64,000 nucleotides of DNA. Origin: Allomyces macrogynus ATCC 38327. Lineage: Eukaryota > Blastocladiomycota > Blastocladiomycetes > Blastocladiales > Blastocladiaceae. Made by a program: the position numbers and the translations under genes. The notes under the pieces were generated by a model. That model worked only from the letters and a program-made list of their open reading frames with translations. It was not told the origin of the DNA and searched no databases. Shown piece by piece: positions 29,225 through 39,870 of the stretch. Within the stretch, counting starts at the first letter, position 1, and every line of letters begins with the position of its first letter. The stretch is from the NCBI GenBank assembly GCA_000151295.1, contig GG745329.1, positions 1,350,654-1,414,653 of the forward strand, read 5' to 3'.

Positions 29225-32200
29225 CTACATCAGATCCTTAAACACGACCGGCTTGCGCACCGCGTTCGAGTACCCTTCATTGAACTGGAACCGGATCTTG
29301 GGCAACACACGCGGCCTGTTTCTGGCCTCGACGTGCACGGTCCCGCCGGGCGTGCTGCTGATCTTGGGCTCGATCGGACGGCCAAAGAAATCCACGTCCA
29401 CCTTGTTCTGCTGCGCCTGGATGCGCTGCTGAATGTCGCCCTCCACGGCGCGCCGGATCGCCTTGGCGTCCATCTACATGTGCGAGATGGGTCGGTTAGG
29501 CCTGATCTCCGCGCCATGGATTGAAGTGAGAGAATATGAGCAACGGACCTCGTGCGCAATGAGCTGCCGGACTGGAAAACTGGCGGGCAGCAGCGACTTG
29601 AGCTTACCGCGCGTGATGGCCATGTCGCACAGCAAGTCGATCGGCCTGCAATGTCCGCCGTTAGTCTCAATTCCCGCGAAATACAACCTTTTTCGAACTA
29701 ATAATAACATACGGCTCCAACCGAAACGTGCGAATCCCATCGACCGTCTCTGGGACCAGCCGCACATTCAGTGCCGCCAGCACCGCAACAACCCCATCGA
29801 GCCGCGCACGCTCGGCCGATGGCATCAGGACCGGATTCGCGTGCCTCAAGTTGGGCGGCGTCACGATCCGTGCCAGCGGACTTACAACATCCAGCACCGT
29901 CCGTCGTGTCGACCCCGCCCACGCCGCAACTAATGCCGGACTCGCCGCGTGCGCGACCGCCGCGGCCACGCCACGCGCCGCCCGCTGCCGCAAAAATGCC
30001 TCGTAGTCGGCGCGCGGGTACTCGACACGGCTGCCCTTCCCCCCACCCATAAGCCCCACCGACATAGCGGCGAGCATCCCGCCGCGGAAATGCGTGTGGA
30101 TCGCGGCAAGCACGTACGGCGCGTACTCTTGCGCGGCCGCTGACACGAGCGGCGCCTGCATTCGCATCCCGCGGTGCAAGATCGTGTCGAAGTCCACGAG
30201 CGAGGCCGACGCGGACGCGTATCGATCGAGCTCGTGCGTGCGCACGCGCAGGTAGTACTCGTGGCATCCGGTGGCGACGCGTTCGTACTCGCCGTTGGTT
30301 TCAATGGCACGCACGAGAGAGGCGAGGGGGGTCGTGGGGGTACCAGCGTGTCGCGCGAGGGCGTCGGCGGCGCGGGCGGAGAACACGGCGTCCCAGATCC
30401 CGAATAGCGACTGCGACTGGTCCTTGGTCCCGATGTGCGTCGCGACAAGAGCGTCTTTGGATACAACCACAGGTGCGCGCGTAATGTTGCCGCTGCCGCT
30501 GCGGCCGCCTCCGTTCGTGGATGCGGAGCGCGCCTTGGCAAACTGCAGTGTGTTGAGACACGCGCGCAGGTCGCCGTCCGTGTGCTCGGCAATCCAGTGC
30601 AGCGTCTTCTGGTCGACCTTGACGTGTTCGAGATCGCAAATGGCAGCGAGCCGCCGGACGAGCGGGATCGTGGAAGCGGGTTTGCGCATATGTACGACCT
30701 TGGCGACCTGCCGCAGCGGGCGCAGGACCGGCGCGTACAGGTCATTGCAGATGCAGATGATGGGGCGTCGCAGCAGGGCGCCGAGGTTTTTGGCCGCCGC
30801 GTTCTTGCTGCCACCGCCGCGCTTCGACTTGCCCGTAGCCCCGTCAATATCTGCCGACGACGTGCTGGACTTGGCGCCGTGCCGGTTGGCGGCCTCGACC
30901 AGTTGCACGAGCGTTTTGATAAAGCTCGCGTCCGACTGCGCGGCGGCGCCGTCAATCTCGTCAATCACAACGAGTTTCGGCTGACTGCTGACGGTGCCCT
31001 TGGTGAGTGACTTGGCGTCGAGCGCGTTGGAGAGCCGGTCCTGGACACTCCGCTGCGTGCGGTCGTCGGACGCGTTGATCTCGACCAAGTCGTACCCGGC
31101 CTGCCGCGCCACGACCGACGCGAGCGTCGTTTTCCCGAGTCCCGGTGGGCCCGTGAGCAGGAGCAGTTTCTTGAACGGGCGGTGCAGCGGATCGCGCTCG
31201 TCAATCGCCGACCCGGAATTGTACTCGTCGTTGGCAAACTTGGAAAACGGCAGCTTGCCGTCCTTAGCAGCAGCAGGACCTGATCCGGAACTAGGGCCGG
31301 CGCCGAATTGCTGCTGCGGCTGCGGATCGGGTTTCTTCGGTGGCAGCTTTTTCCCAAACACGCAATGGTCCCATGCGCGTACCCACGAGAGCACGTCGCG
31401 CGCGACCGTCTCGTCGCCGACCAGATCCTTGTACCGACTTGGCCGGTACCGGTCGACCCACAGCATTGTCTCGACGCGCTTCGACTTCCGTCGCGGCACC
31501 GCGCCATCCACCATGATCGGCTCGACGCGCGTCAAGTCGTGCGCCTCCTGCTCGGTGATTTCATTGAGCATTTCGTAAACGTCGCGCGAGAGCAGCTGCA
31601 TGTTGGCGCGGCGCGGATTGATGTCGTTGGTGTTGGGCGTGCGGTTCGGGAAGAACAGGTAGGTGCCGTCGTCGAGAGTGGCCTGCGCGAATCCGCCGTC
31701 GGTGGGTGGAGAGCGGTAGTTGGCGACACGAGCCCATGATGGTATGTGCGCAGCCGGGTCCGGCTGGCTCGACGCCGGCGTCAGGTCGAGGTCGTAGTCG
31801 CCAATGTCAGGCACGAACGCGCCAGGAGTGCGAGCGGGTGGAGCGCGAGGTGGGGAAGATGCAAGAAGCCAGCTGGGAGGCTCGGCGGCGAGAGTGTCGG
31901 GCACGAGGTGCAACTGGAGGCCGTCGGGGTCGGATTCGTTCCGCGGGACGCTTCCCTGGCCAGGTGGGATCGTGAACGCGTCTTCCTGGTCCCAGTCAGG
32001 CAAGACCGAGTCGTCTGGGATCGCGCCCATATTCTGCGCCTGCGTTTCCTGCTCGAGCGCCATTTCGGCCTCCATGGCCAATTGGGCCTCGAGGTCGAGG
32101 TCGAGGCCGTCACCGTCGTCAAGATCAAAGAACGTGTCCTCGCCGTCAAACGGGTGCAGCATGCCGAGCGCCTGCGTGTCGTCGACGGGCGTATCAAATG

Positions 32201-32609
32201 CGTCGTGCGCTGCCGGAGGAATTGGTTGTGGTGCAGCCGCCGCCGCAGCGGCAGGCGCGGCCACCGCAGGCAGCAAGACGTCGTCGCCGTCGAGCAGGTC
32301 GCTGAACAGGCGGCGTGCCGTGTCGTTGGCGGGTCGGACACGGTCGCGCCCACCAAATGACGTCCATGGAGACGGTGCAGACGACGGGCTTACTGCAGCT
32401 TGATCGTCGGCCGCAGCATCGCCATCCATTCGCGGCCGCTTGAGGACTGACCCAAGCCCGGCGGGCACGTCGCGCGCAAGTATCGTGGAACCAGGCGTGA
32501 GCCCGAGTGGCCTCCTGGGCACGCTCCTTGGGCTACCCTCGTCGTCGGAGAGGAAGAACGCTGGCCGTTTGCGCGCGATGGGCGTGGTAGGAAAGGCCGG
32601 GTCGGTCAT
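29225..32609 (-). CDS. CTF18: Chromosome transmission fidelity protein 18 (alternative RFC large subunit)
   Basis: Exons (minus) 32609-29713, 29645-29549 and 29473-29225, all in phase, give 1080 aa. CTF18 replaces RFC1 in a clamp-loader that loads PCNA, promoting sister-chromatid cohesion and replication checkpoint signalling. The N-terminal 390 residues are acidic and disordered. Then come MLWVDRYRPSRYKDLVGDE, Walker A GPPGLGKTT (about residue 487), Walker B VVIDEIDGA (about 547), and sensor region PIICICNDLYAPVLRPLR. Splicing the first intron rebuilds FRLEPPIDLLCDMA, and the last exon ends in FNEGYSNAVRKPVVFKDLM, the family's C-terminal signature for Dcc1/Ctf8 contact. A Met 25 codons upstream (32684) is an alternative start. 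Divergent from the THOC3 gene with about 440 bp between ATGs. Confidence 0.93.
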
Positions 32610-33051
32610 GGCGGCAGGGCGCGGCAGGTCCTCGCGTCGGTCGTGCAGGACGCTCAAACTAGTTGGGTTGCTCGAGGGGCGCACTACGGCTGCAGCAAGT
32701 TTTGGGGCGCTCCCGCTTGACGGAGCGTGAATAATTCGTCGTTGTCGTTGCCGCGTCGTCGGCGTGCTGGTGATCGGTCGTCGACGACATGCGGTGAGCG
32801 GCCAAGACGGGGTCGCGTGGGGCGCGTCAGACGGCTGTCGGCCCTGTCGTCAGCGTGGTGGCGAGTCTACCGCACGCTCACCGTCGACCCCTCGCCGTTC
32901 TGCTGCTGTCGTCGTCGACGCCGTCACCCCCACGGCGCTGATTTGCTCTGCACCGCGCGCCAACTGCCCGCACGCTCTTTCGATTTTCGATCGCGTCCTC
33001 CAGCACGCCGCCCGCGCTCGGCGCGCTCTCGACGCTGCCCACACCGCCACC

Positions 33052-34499
33052 ATGCTGCTTTCGGTCGCGAGCCCGACAACCTACACGATTCGCCACGTCG
33101 GCGCCTTCAAGAGCGGCCATGCGCGCGAGTTCCAGGCGCAATCGCGTGGCGGGTGCACGGTCGCCGAGTGGTCGGCCGACGGCCGCTACTTGGCCACGGC
33201 CGGCGAGGACCGGCACATCAAGTTGTGGTCGACCGACCGCCTGATCTCGGGTGGGCGCTCGTCCTCGGCCAGCATGTCGTTTGACGTGGGACAGGGCGCG
33301 TGCATCATGGCGCTCGCCTGGCCGCAACCGCCCGCAGGAACGCTCGTATCTGTAGGACCCGCGTCTGCGCGCATCAACGCGGCCAGTCCTGCAGTGGCTC
33401 CAGGATCGCGCGGCAAGTCGATGGCGAGCCTCCCGGTAACTCTTGCCAAGGGCAGCAGGGCAGGATCTGCTGCAGCGGCGGCGGCAGCGGCTGCAGCAGC
33501 AAATACCGCGGGCATACCCGACGGGTTTGCAACCGGGTCGAATCTGGGCCGTCTCGACTTGTGGGACTTGCGCCAGGCCAAGCGTACGTCTGTCTTGTTG
33601 CCGTTTATTCGCACCTTTGTCCAGCAGTTCACCCAATTCCGATCGGATTGTAGCATCGACCTCGGTTTCCCTCGGCCACACACCCGTCTCCCTCTCCTAC
33701 ATCCCGCAACCCTCGAATATTTCGGCCACGGCGAGATCAATTCTCGTCTCGCTTGCCAACAACGTCGTGCAGATCATTGACCCACGCATGACCTCGCGCC
33801 CGCTCGCATCCTACACGAGTCCAATCCGTGTCAACGCTACTGCCGTCGACACAGCCCTGCCGGACCGTCCGCGCGTGCTCCTTGGGCTCGAGGACGGCAC
33901 TATCCAGGTCAATGACTTGCGCGACCTCGGCACGGTCTGTGAGACCGTGGTCGCTCACCTCGGGCCATGCACGGCACTCGCGCTCGATCCGATGGGACGA
34001 TACGTGGCCTCGGGCGGCCACGACTCGCTCGTCACGCTCTACGAGCGCGACACGCTGTTGCCTGCACGTGTGCTCAAGTACGACGAAGAGTGCGTCTTCG
34101 GTTCTTGCTTGCCGCTGATGGTGCACGAGTTGAATGACTGACTGGCCGGCCCCATTCACAGCCAATCGATTCGCAGCCTGTCATTTTCGCACGACGGCGA
34201 GTTTCTGTCGGCCGCTGCCGACACGACTTCTCTCCCCACGGTCCGTCACTGCAGCCTCCCATCTCGACAGGGCGCGCAAGACCATTCAACTGATGCCTCT
34301 CCACCCGATTTCCCACCAGTGGTCCGTCAACCAAGGCCTACCAGCCTTCACCATGCCGGTCCTCTCGTCATCCAGCACCTCGTCGCTGGAACGCGTCCGC
34401 TGGCACCCGATGCGGCCGATGGCCGTATGTACCGTGCGCCGCGACCGCTCGGGCAAAATTTATGTGATGACGCCGAGCGAACGCGAAAAGATTTTGTGA
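33052..34499 (+). CDS. THOC3: THO complex subunit THOC3/TEX1, WD40 protein
   Basis: Exons 33052-33583, 33654-34089, 34162-34206 and 34271-34499 give 413 aa. THOC3/Tex1 is the WD40 subunit of the THO/TREX complex, which couples transcription elongation to mRNA export in the nucleus. Motifs: VAEWSADGRYLATAGEDRHI, then KLWS, LGLEDGTIQVNDLR, ALDPMGRYVASGGHDSLVTL, RSLSFSHDGEFL and, near the end, VRWHPMRPMAV, which match the family's order (ALDPxGRYxAxGxxD, FSHDG, WHP). An Ala-rich insert lies near residues 140-160. The exon 3/4 junction is the least certain: the chosen donor at 34207 keeps phase but trims a WD strand. Alternatively the strand continues (SAAAD) and a small frame error exists. Confidence 0.85.
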
Positions 34500-34507
34500 G
34501 AAATGCC

Positions 34508-34509
<2 letters not shown>

Positions 34510-34551
<42 letters not shown>
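34510..34551 (+). repeat. Homopolymer: 42 consecutive T
   Basis: An uninterrupted T run 10 bases after the THOC3 stop. In the opposite orientation it is a poly(A) tract about 210 bases downstream of the minus-strand gene ending at 34761. Its length is prone to sequencing error. It may be a genomic homopolymer or a retroposition scar; no target-site duplication was obvious. Confidence 0.95.
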
Positions 34552-34553
<2 letters not shown>

Positions 34554-34760
34554 GGCGGAACTTGGATCGTGTGCTGGTCGTGCTGCAGCGCTGTTCATCG
34601 TCGCCGACAGTCTCTTCACGCCGTCTGGCCACGCTCGCAGGGGCAGCTGGAGAAGGCGTTGCTTTGAATGCAAGTGATCATGATTGGATCGCATCACCAG
34701 CCGGAAAGCGGAAAGCGACATGCGCCTCCGTAACTGTATTCTGGAGCGCAATCGACCGCG

Positions 34761-35633
34761 CTACCTTTCGCTCCCCTCGACCATCTCGCGCATCACATGC
34801 ACCACCGCATCCACCTCATCGTCGACCGCTTGATCTACAGCACTTGCAAGTGGCACCGCCGCGGCCAGTGTGCGCACGTGGCGGTCGCGGAACCGCGGCA
34901 GGTCGAGCTGCGCAAGCACGCGCGACAGCAGCACTGACTCGCTCGCCGACGATCCGGACCGCAGCAGCAAGCCGAGAATGTCATCGACGTCGCGCAAGAC
35001 CGCGCGTCGTACGCTGTCGAGGTCGGCGTCAGGTGCACCCGCAGCAGCCACGGCCGCGTCAATCGCGGAATCTAGCCGCTGTCGCGCGGCAGTCGCGATT
35101 TGCATGGGGCGCGGCACGTCGGTTGCGAGAGCAGCGGCAATGGCTACGCGGTCCGGGTCGGGGCGCGCAGCAGCAGAGGATGATGCGGCCAAGTGACCGT
35201 CGGCAGCCCCGGCCGCGTAGTGGAGATCGTCGTGTTCGGTCTCCATGGGTGGGAGCGCCGCGGATACGGCGAGGGCGAGCGCGGCAACGTCGTCGTCGTC
35301 GAGGTCCATAGCATCGTCCAGGGTGGTGCTGTCGAAATGTGCAGGGACGGATGGCTCGGGCGCAGGGATATCGCTGACGGACCTCGGCGATGCTGCCGGG
35401 TACGAAATTGCGCTTGGAGTCGCTAGGGCACGGTCTTCGTCCATGGGTTCTGGGTCGGTCGATGCGTGACGATCCCGTAGATGCTCGCGCTCCTCGGAAA
35501 CATCTGTGAGACCATTGGCAGTGGGCTTCGGTGCATTGGCCTCATTCATGGGATCGCCGTCGGGCCTTAACGGTGTGGGCGCTTGTGCAGGCGTCGGCAC
35601 CGCGAGAAGCATGCTTGCGGGGAAGGTGGCCAT
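34761..35633 (-). CDS. Hypothetical protein, acidic Ala/Asp-rich with helical C-terminus
   Basis: 290 aa from the ATG at 35633. Family not recognised. The N-terminal half is Pro/Ala/Ser-rich with acidic patches (TTLDDAMDLDDDDVAAL). The C-terminal third is predicted-helical and better ordered (RRAVLRDVDDILGLLLRSGS, RVLAQLDLPRFRDRHVRTLA, VDQAVDDEVDAVVHVMREMV). Codon use resembles the housekeeping genes, and the frame is long with no competing good frame on the other strand. A nuclear or regulatory role would be speculation. Confidence 0.5.
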   Translation of the reverse strand: MATFPASMLLAVPTPAQAPTPLRPDGDPMNEANAPKPTANGLTDVSEEREHLRDRHASTDPEPMDEDRALATPSAISYPAASPRSVSDIPAPEPSVPAHFDSTTLDDAMDLDDDDVAALALAVSAALPPMETEHDDLHYAAGAADGHLAASSSAAARPDPDRVAIAAALATDVPRPMQIATAARQRLDSAIDAAVAAAGAPDADLDSVRRAVLRDVDDILGLLLRSGSSASESVLLSRVLAQLDLPRFRDRHVRTLAAAVPLASAVDQAVDDEVDAVVHVMREMVEGSER

Positions 35634-36018
35634 GGCGAGTCTCGGACAGCAAACGGGGGACGAGAGCGCGAATTGGTTGGCGTGAAGTTTCGTTTGCAGC
35701 AAGTTATGGGCTGCTGGTGGCTGGCAGAAATATGTCGATCTGATGCAGTTCTCACCCTTCAATGCATCGCAACAACATCGCAGCTAATGGACAGACTTGG
35801 ACTGACCAAAAGCAAGCATGACGGTGTTTGCTGAGTCACTCCATTTCTTGCAACACGCACATCGCCAACGCGGACGGTCCCGCAACACCATGAGCCCAAA
35901 CCACACGGACAAGCAGTCGAAAATGAGCAGAGCATGCGGTCCAACAGCATGGTGGGGCCAACGGCGTGCTGGCGGCCGTCCAAACCGAGCGGGGCTCAAA
36001 ATTGCGTTTGCGGGTCGC

Positions 36019-36098
<80 letters not shown>

Positions 36099-36220
36099 AG
36101 CGTTCGCCGCCAATACTCTAGCCCCGCTCATACTTCTCACCTCGGTAAGAGCAATTGGTCCTTGCCACCCCACCATCAGCCAACAAGCAACTCCCATCTA
36201 CGACCCCACAAGGAACATCC
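35634..36220 (+). other. Intergenic holding a CT microsatellite upstream of an ISG12-like gene
   Basis: About 590 bases between divergent genes. The CT repeat is annotated separately. No other gene supported. Confidence 0.4.
36020..36092 (+). repeat. (CT)n microsatellite, about 72 bases
   Basis: An almost pure CT dinucleotide run of about 36 units, ending 130 bases upstream of the ATG of the ISG12-like gene at 36221. Such CT/GA tracts often sit in fungal core promoters or 5' UTRs and mutate quickly in length. Whether it affects expression is unknown. Confidence 0.97.
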
Positions 36221-36808
36221 ATGGACCGCATCTCAGCACTCGCGCACCAAGCCACCGAGCACCCGACCGCCGTCGCGACCGCCATCGCGAGCGGGCTCGC
36301 TGCGCCGGCGATCGCGAGCACCGCGGTCTTTGCTATCGCGACGGCCATGGGCTTCCACGCGACGGGTATCGTGGCCGGATCATTTGCCGCCAAGCTTATG
36401 AGCTCGTACGCTGGCGCAACCGCGGCCGGTTCCGTGGTCGCGACGCTCCAAGCCGCGGGTGCCACAGGCCACGTCGCGTTTGCACTTGGCCCAACGCTCG
36501 CGATCAGCGGTGCTGGTGGGGCTGTCGGCGGCGCTGCCGCGACCAAGTGGCCGCCCCAAGTGTGGGCCGGGACGGTCTGGCGCAAGTGTCGCCGCGCCAT
36601 GAGCACGTGCACGGGCGGGGATGGCATCGTCACGGGCGGTGATGAGCCGGTGGAGACGGAAGAAGAGGATGAGGGGGTGCATCCGAGTGCGACGACGACG
36701 GCGCGCGCCGACAGAACGGCGGCGCAGCGGCCAGGGAATGCGATGTCGGGTGCCAGTGATGGGCCCGCGGCCGGGAGCACTGACGTGCCTGTGGATGATT
36801 TGGATTGA
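36221..36808 (+). CDS. ISG12/IFI6-27-like membrane protein, copy most like animal IFI6
   Basis: 195 aa from the ATG at 36221. The stretch from about residue 24, GLAAPAIASTAVFAIATAMG, then TGIVAGSFAAKLMSSYAG and SVVATLQAAGATGHVAFALG, matches the animal IFI6/IFI27 domain residue for residue in its small-residue skeleton (TGIxAGSxAAKxMS; G-S-x-V-A-T-L-Q-x-x-G-A-x-G). It is therefore the best single proof of the family call. A 23-residue amphipathic N-terminus precedes it, and a hydrophilic tail of about 95 residues with an acidic patch (VETEEEDEG) follows, much longer than in animals. It stands alone between the acidic hypothetical gene and the RavA-like gene. The CT microsatellite lies in its promoter or leader. 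Confidence 0.88.
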   Translation: MDRISALAHQATEHPTAVATAIASGLAAPAIASTAVFAIATAMGFHATGIVAGSFAAKLMSSYAGATAAGSVVATLQAAGATGHVAFALGPTLAISGAGGAVGGAAATKWPPQVWAGTVWRKCRRAMSTCTGGDGIVTGGDEPVETEEEDEGVHPSATTTARADRTAAQRPGNAMSGASDGPAAGSTDVPVDDLD

Positions 36809-37409
36809 TGCGACCTGGCGGTGGATGTGTTCGTGGCCGACCCCGTCGGCATAGTGGAGCCCAGAAATCAACGTTATTCCATGAGCAATGAGCATGAACT
36901 GTGATGAATGTATGGTCCGGGTGGCCCCCAAGAGAGCCCGCCCGCCACCTAGGTATACATTCTCATGCCAAAGGACCGCCGTCATTACACTGCAAGGCTT
37001 TTGATTGCTTCTCATCTGCTGTTGCGCTCGCATGAATGAATGACGGTTTAGCACTAACATGCATGGATGTGGATTACCGTCCACATCGAGCACCCATGAA
37101 CTTATCGTTGCGCGTGGTTCACAAATGCACCGACAAACTGCGCGTCAGTTGAGCACGACCAGAGCAATATCAAGTTATTTTCTGTGGTTGTAGACGCACG
37201 TCGACGGTCGTCATGACAACTACAATCTTCATTGCTATCGCCACTTATCTTGTGAGGAGCCTCCTCTTCGGTTGTAAAGCTGTGGAACAAGATCAGCTCG
37301 ACACTGCGGTGCACGATCTGAGGGAAATGGCAAGGAACCTGAAAACGCGGACCAAAAGTCATCAAGGATCGACCGTGAGTCGGAAAGAATGACAATGTAT
37401 TCCCCACGT
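36809..37409. other. Intergenic between convergent ISG12-like and RavA-like genes
   Basis: 600 bases of moderate GC and mixed sequence with short chance frames. It presumably holds both 3' UTRs. Confidence 0.4.
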
Positions 37410-39528
37410 TCAAGCTGCGCGCGCCTCGACCGTGTCCAAGTACAGATTGTCGATGCGCTTCTCACTCGACGTGGTAAACATGCGCAGCGACACTTTGCTC
37501 ATACCCTTGCTCGACTGCACGTTGACCGGGCCCTCGGGGAACCGCCATTGAATGTAGAAGCCTTTGGTTGGAACCAGTTGCACGTCCTTGGCACGCGCGA
37601 GCGTGTTCGACGTCCACACGACCTGGTTGTCGGCACCGATGGCCGCCGTTTGGACATTGACCTCAATGTTGATCTTAGGGAGCGCGCTGTCGTCCAACTT
37701 GAACCGCAGGAGAAAGTCCCACATGCCGTTGCTGAGCTGAATGTTGGTGGTGAAAATCTGAGGGGCAAGAAAACATCATACCGGTCAATTTGCGTTCGCG
37801 CAAGCATGGAGAGAATAAGTAGAGAGCAAACGTACATCAAGCCTGTATTCCCGGATGCGCAGCACTTGGCCCTCGGAGCTCTTGTCGTCTTTCATGGCCC
37901 GGATCCAGTTCGGCTCGCCAACATTCTTGCCGCGGAACGCTTGCGCCGCCGAGAGCTTGACTGGAGTACATGGAGAACGTCGACATCAACGTCAGGTGGT
38001 CTGAAATGTCATCACGGCGAGCATCTGCAATGGCATCTGACGTACCTCGATCAGAAGCAGACCCGGAACCCCATGATGATGATGATGATGATGATTGCGA
38101 CAGCGCACGTGTTTTGGAGTTCTCCGCGGCCGCGCGCTGCCGCTCCTCTTCCTCCTCGCGGTCGAGCGCGCTCGTGTCGATGCGGTCGTCTTGCCGGAGC
38201 ATGGTCAAAATCAATTGGTGCTTGCCGTCCTTAGCGGCCTGCAGTACCTTGCCGTCGTTGCGCGACGGGTCCACGTTCGGATCCTGCAACAGGTTGAAAA
38301 CTTCGTCCTCAGCCCCGGCACGCACCAGATCGGCGAGAATCTCCGAGTAGAGCGCGCCCTTGACTGCATTCGGAAGAAACAAGTGATCGCGAATCGCGCC
38401 GACCATCCACCGCGCCTCCTCGTGGTTCCTGATGAGCGGCGGCAATGCGCGGCAGATTTCGGCGAGCATGCGCTTGGTAACAGCGTCGCGCTGCTTTTTG
38501 GTGCGCCACGACATGTACGACAACGGCCACAGATCGAGCACGCACGGCTTGGTCCCACGGCCGTGCAAAAACGCCGAGATCCGCAACATATCCGAGAACA
38601 TGACGATACCGCGGTTCGTGACCACGTCGCCGCAATACACTTCCTGCGACCGCGTCTGAATTGACTCGGGCTGCGGTTTCTCCTCTCCGGCCGCGTTGAG
38701 CGAATTGGCATAGTCGACGAGCGTCATGAGCATCGTGTGCACGTCGATGGGGAATTTCGTGATGCGCATCTCGTCAAGCGCATCAAGCAGCGCATAAATG
38801 TCTGCGTCGAGGTCGAGCCGCATTGCGCCGTCTTTGGCAGACGCGCATTCCGGCGTGACTTCACCGGCAGCTGCGGCATCGGCCTTGGCCTCGGCGACAG
38901 CCGCATGGTACCGGCGGTGCGGCCGCGACTTGCGCTCCTGCTCGGTGAGCTGGTCGCGGAGTGTACCGCGCGGGAGGCCGCCGACAAAGACACGCAGCGG
39001 GAACCGGTCGAGCAGTGGCGACTGTCCCGGGTCGAGAAACGTTTCATTCGACGCGGCAGCAGTAAAATGCAGCGGGACCGGTTCGTTGTTGGGTCCATTG
39101 GCAAAGACACGCTCGTTGAGCAGACCGAGCAAAATCGAGAGCACGTTGCGGTTGGCCTTGAAGATTTCGTCGAGAAAGACGAGTTCGGCGGTCGGCAGCA
39201 TGCCCTTGGTGTTGACCATGATCTGCGACTCCTTTTTCAGCACGCTCAGGTCGACGGGCCCGACGAGCGTCTCGGTGGACATGGACGCGTGCAGCAGACT
39301 CTTGTAGCTGGTTGCGTTGACGCACGCAAACAGGTCGTGGACGGCCTTGGTCTTGGCGGTACCGGGCGGGCCGAGAATGAGCACGTTTTGGCCTGTGAGC
39401 AGGCCAAGCATGAGCACGCGTAGGCACTCGTCGCGGTCGACAAGGTCTTGGCTGATCTCTTTCAGGATCTTCTTGGCCTTGGCGTGTACGGCCGCCGCGA
39501 TCGGGTGGTGGAGGCGGGCGCCAATCAT
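37410..39528 (-). CDS. RavA/MoxR-type AAA+ ATPase
   Basis: Exons (minus) 39528-38046, 37960-37836 and 37757-37410 join in phase (donors G|GTACGT and T|GTACGT) and give 651 aa. MoxR/RavA AAA+ proteins are mainly bacterial and archaeal chaperone-like remodellers, usually paired with a VWA-domain partner. Seen here: Walker A ILGPPGTAKT (residues 51-60), pre-sensor insert region LHASMSTETLVGPVDL, Walker B LVFLDEIFKAN (D120, E121), LLGLLNERVFANG, sensor 1 TAAASNE and arginine-finger region SPLLDRFPLRVFVGGL. All catalytic residues are intact. The middle is helical, then a Ser run from an ATG/CAT microsatellite (38073-38098), then a beta-rich C-terminal domain (about residues 495-651) I do not recognise. 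No VWA gene is in the window. The bacterial-type family in an intron-bearing fungal gene suggests old transfer. Confidence 0.85.
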
Positions 39529-39870
39529 GATGACGTGACGCTCGGGCAGCACAGAAAGACAGGACTTGGTGGCGGGCCCCGTACGGACACGGGCACGGGC
39601 ACGGGCGCGTTCTTCAAGGCATCGGCAACCGCGCAGCGAATCCGCGTCAGTTGAGGAGTGCGGGCAGCGTCTGCTCGTTGTGCTGCGGCGGTTGGCGACC
39701 GGTTGGCGACTGGTGTGGTGAGCGACTGCGACTAGACTGGTCCTCCACGTCAGAGGCACTGGGCGACCGCGTCATGGCAGCCTTAACAGCAAGCTTGTCT
39801 GGCGCCGGCTGCACAACTCGCCGCAAACGCACCAGTGCACCGCCCAGTCGACCATGGCATTTGCTGCACC

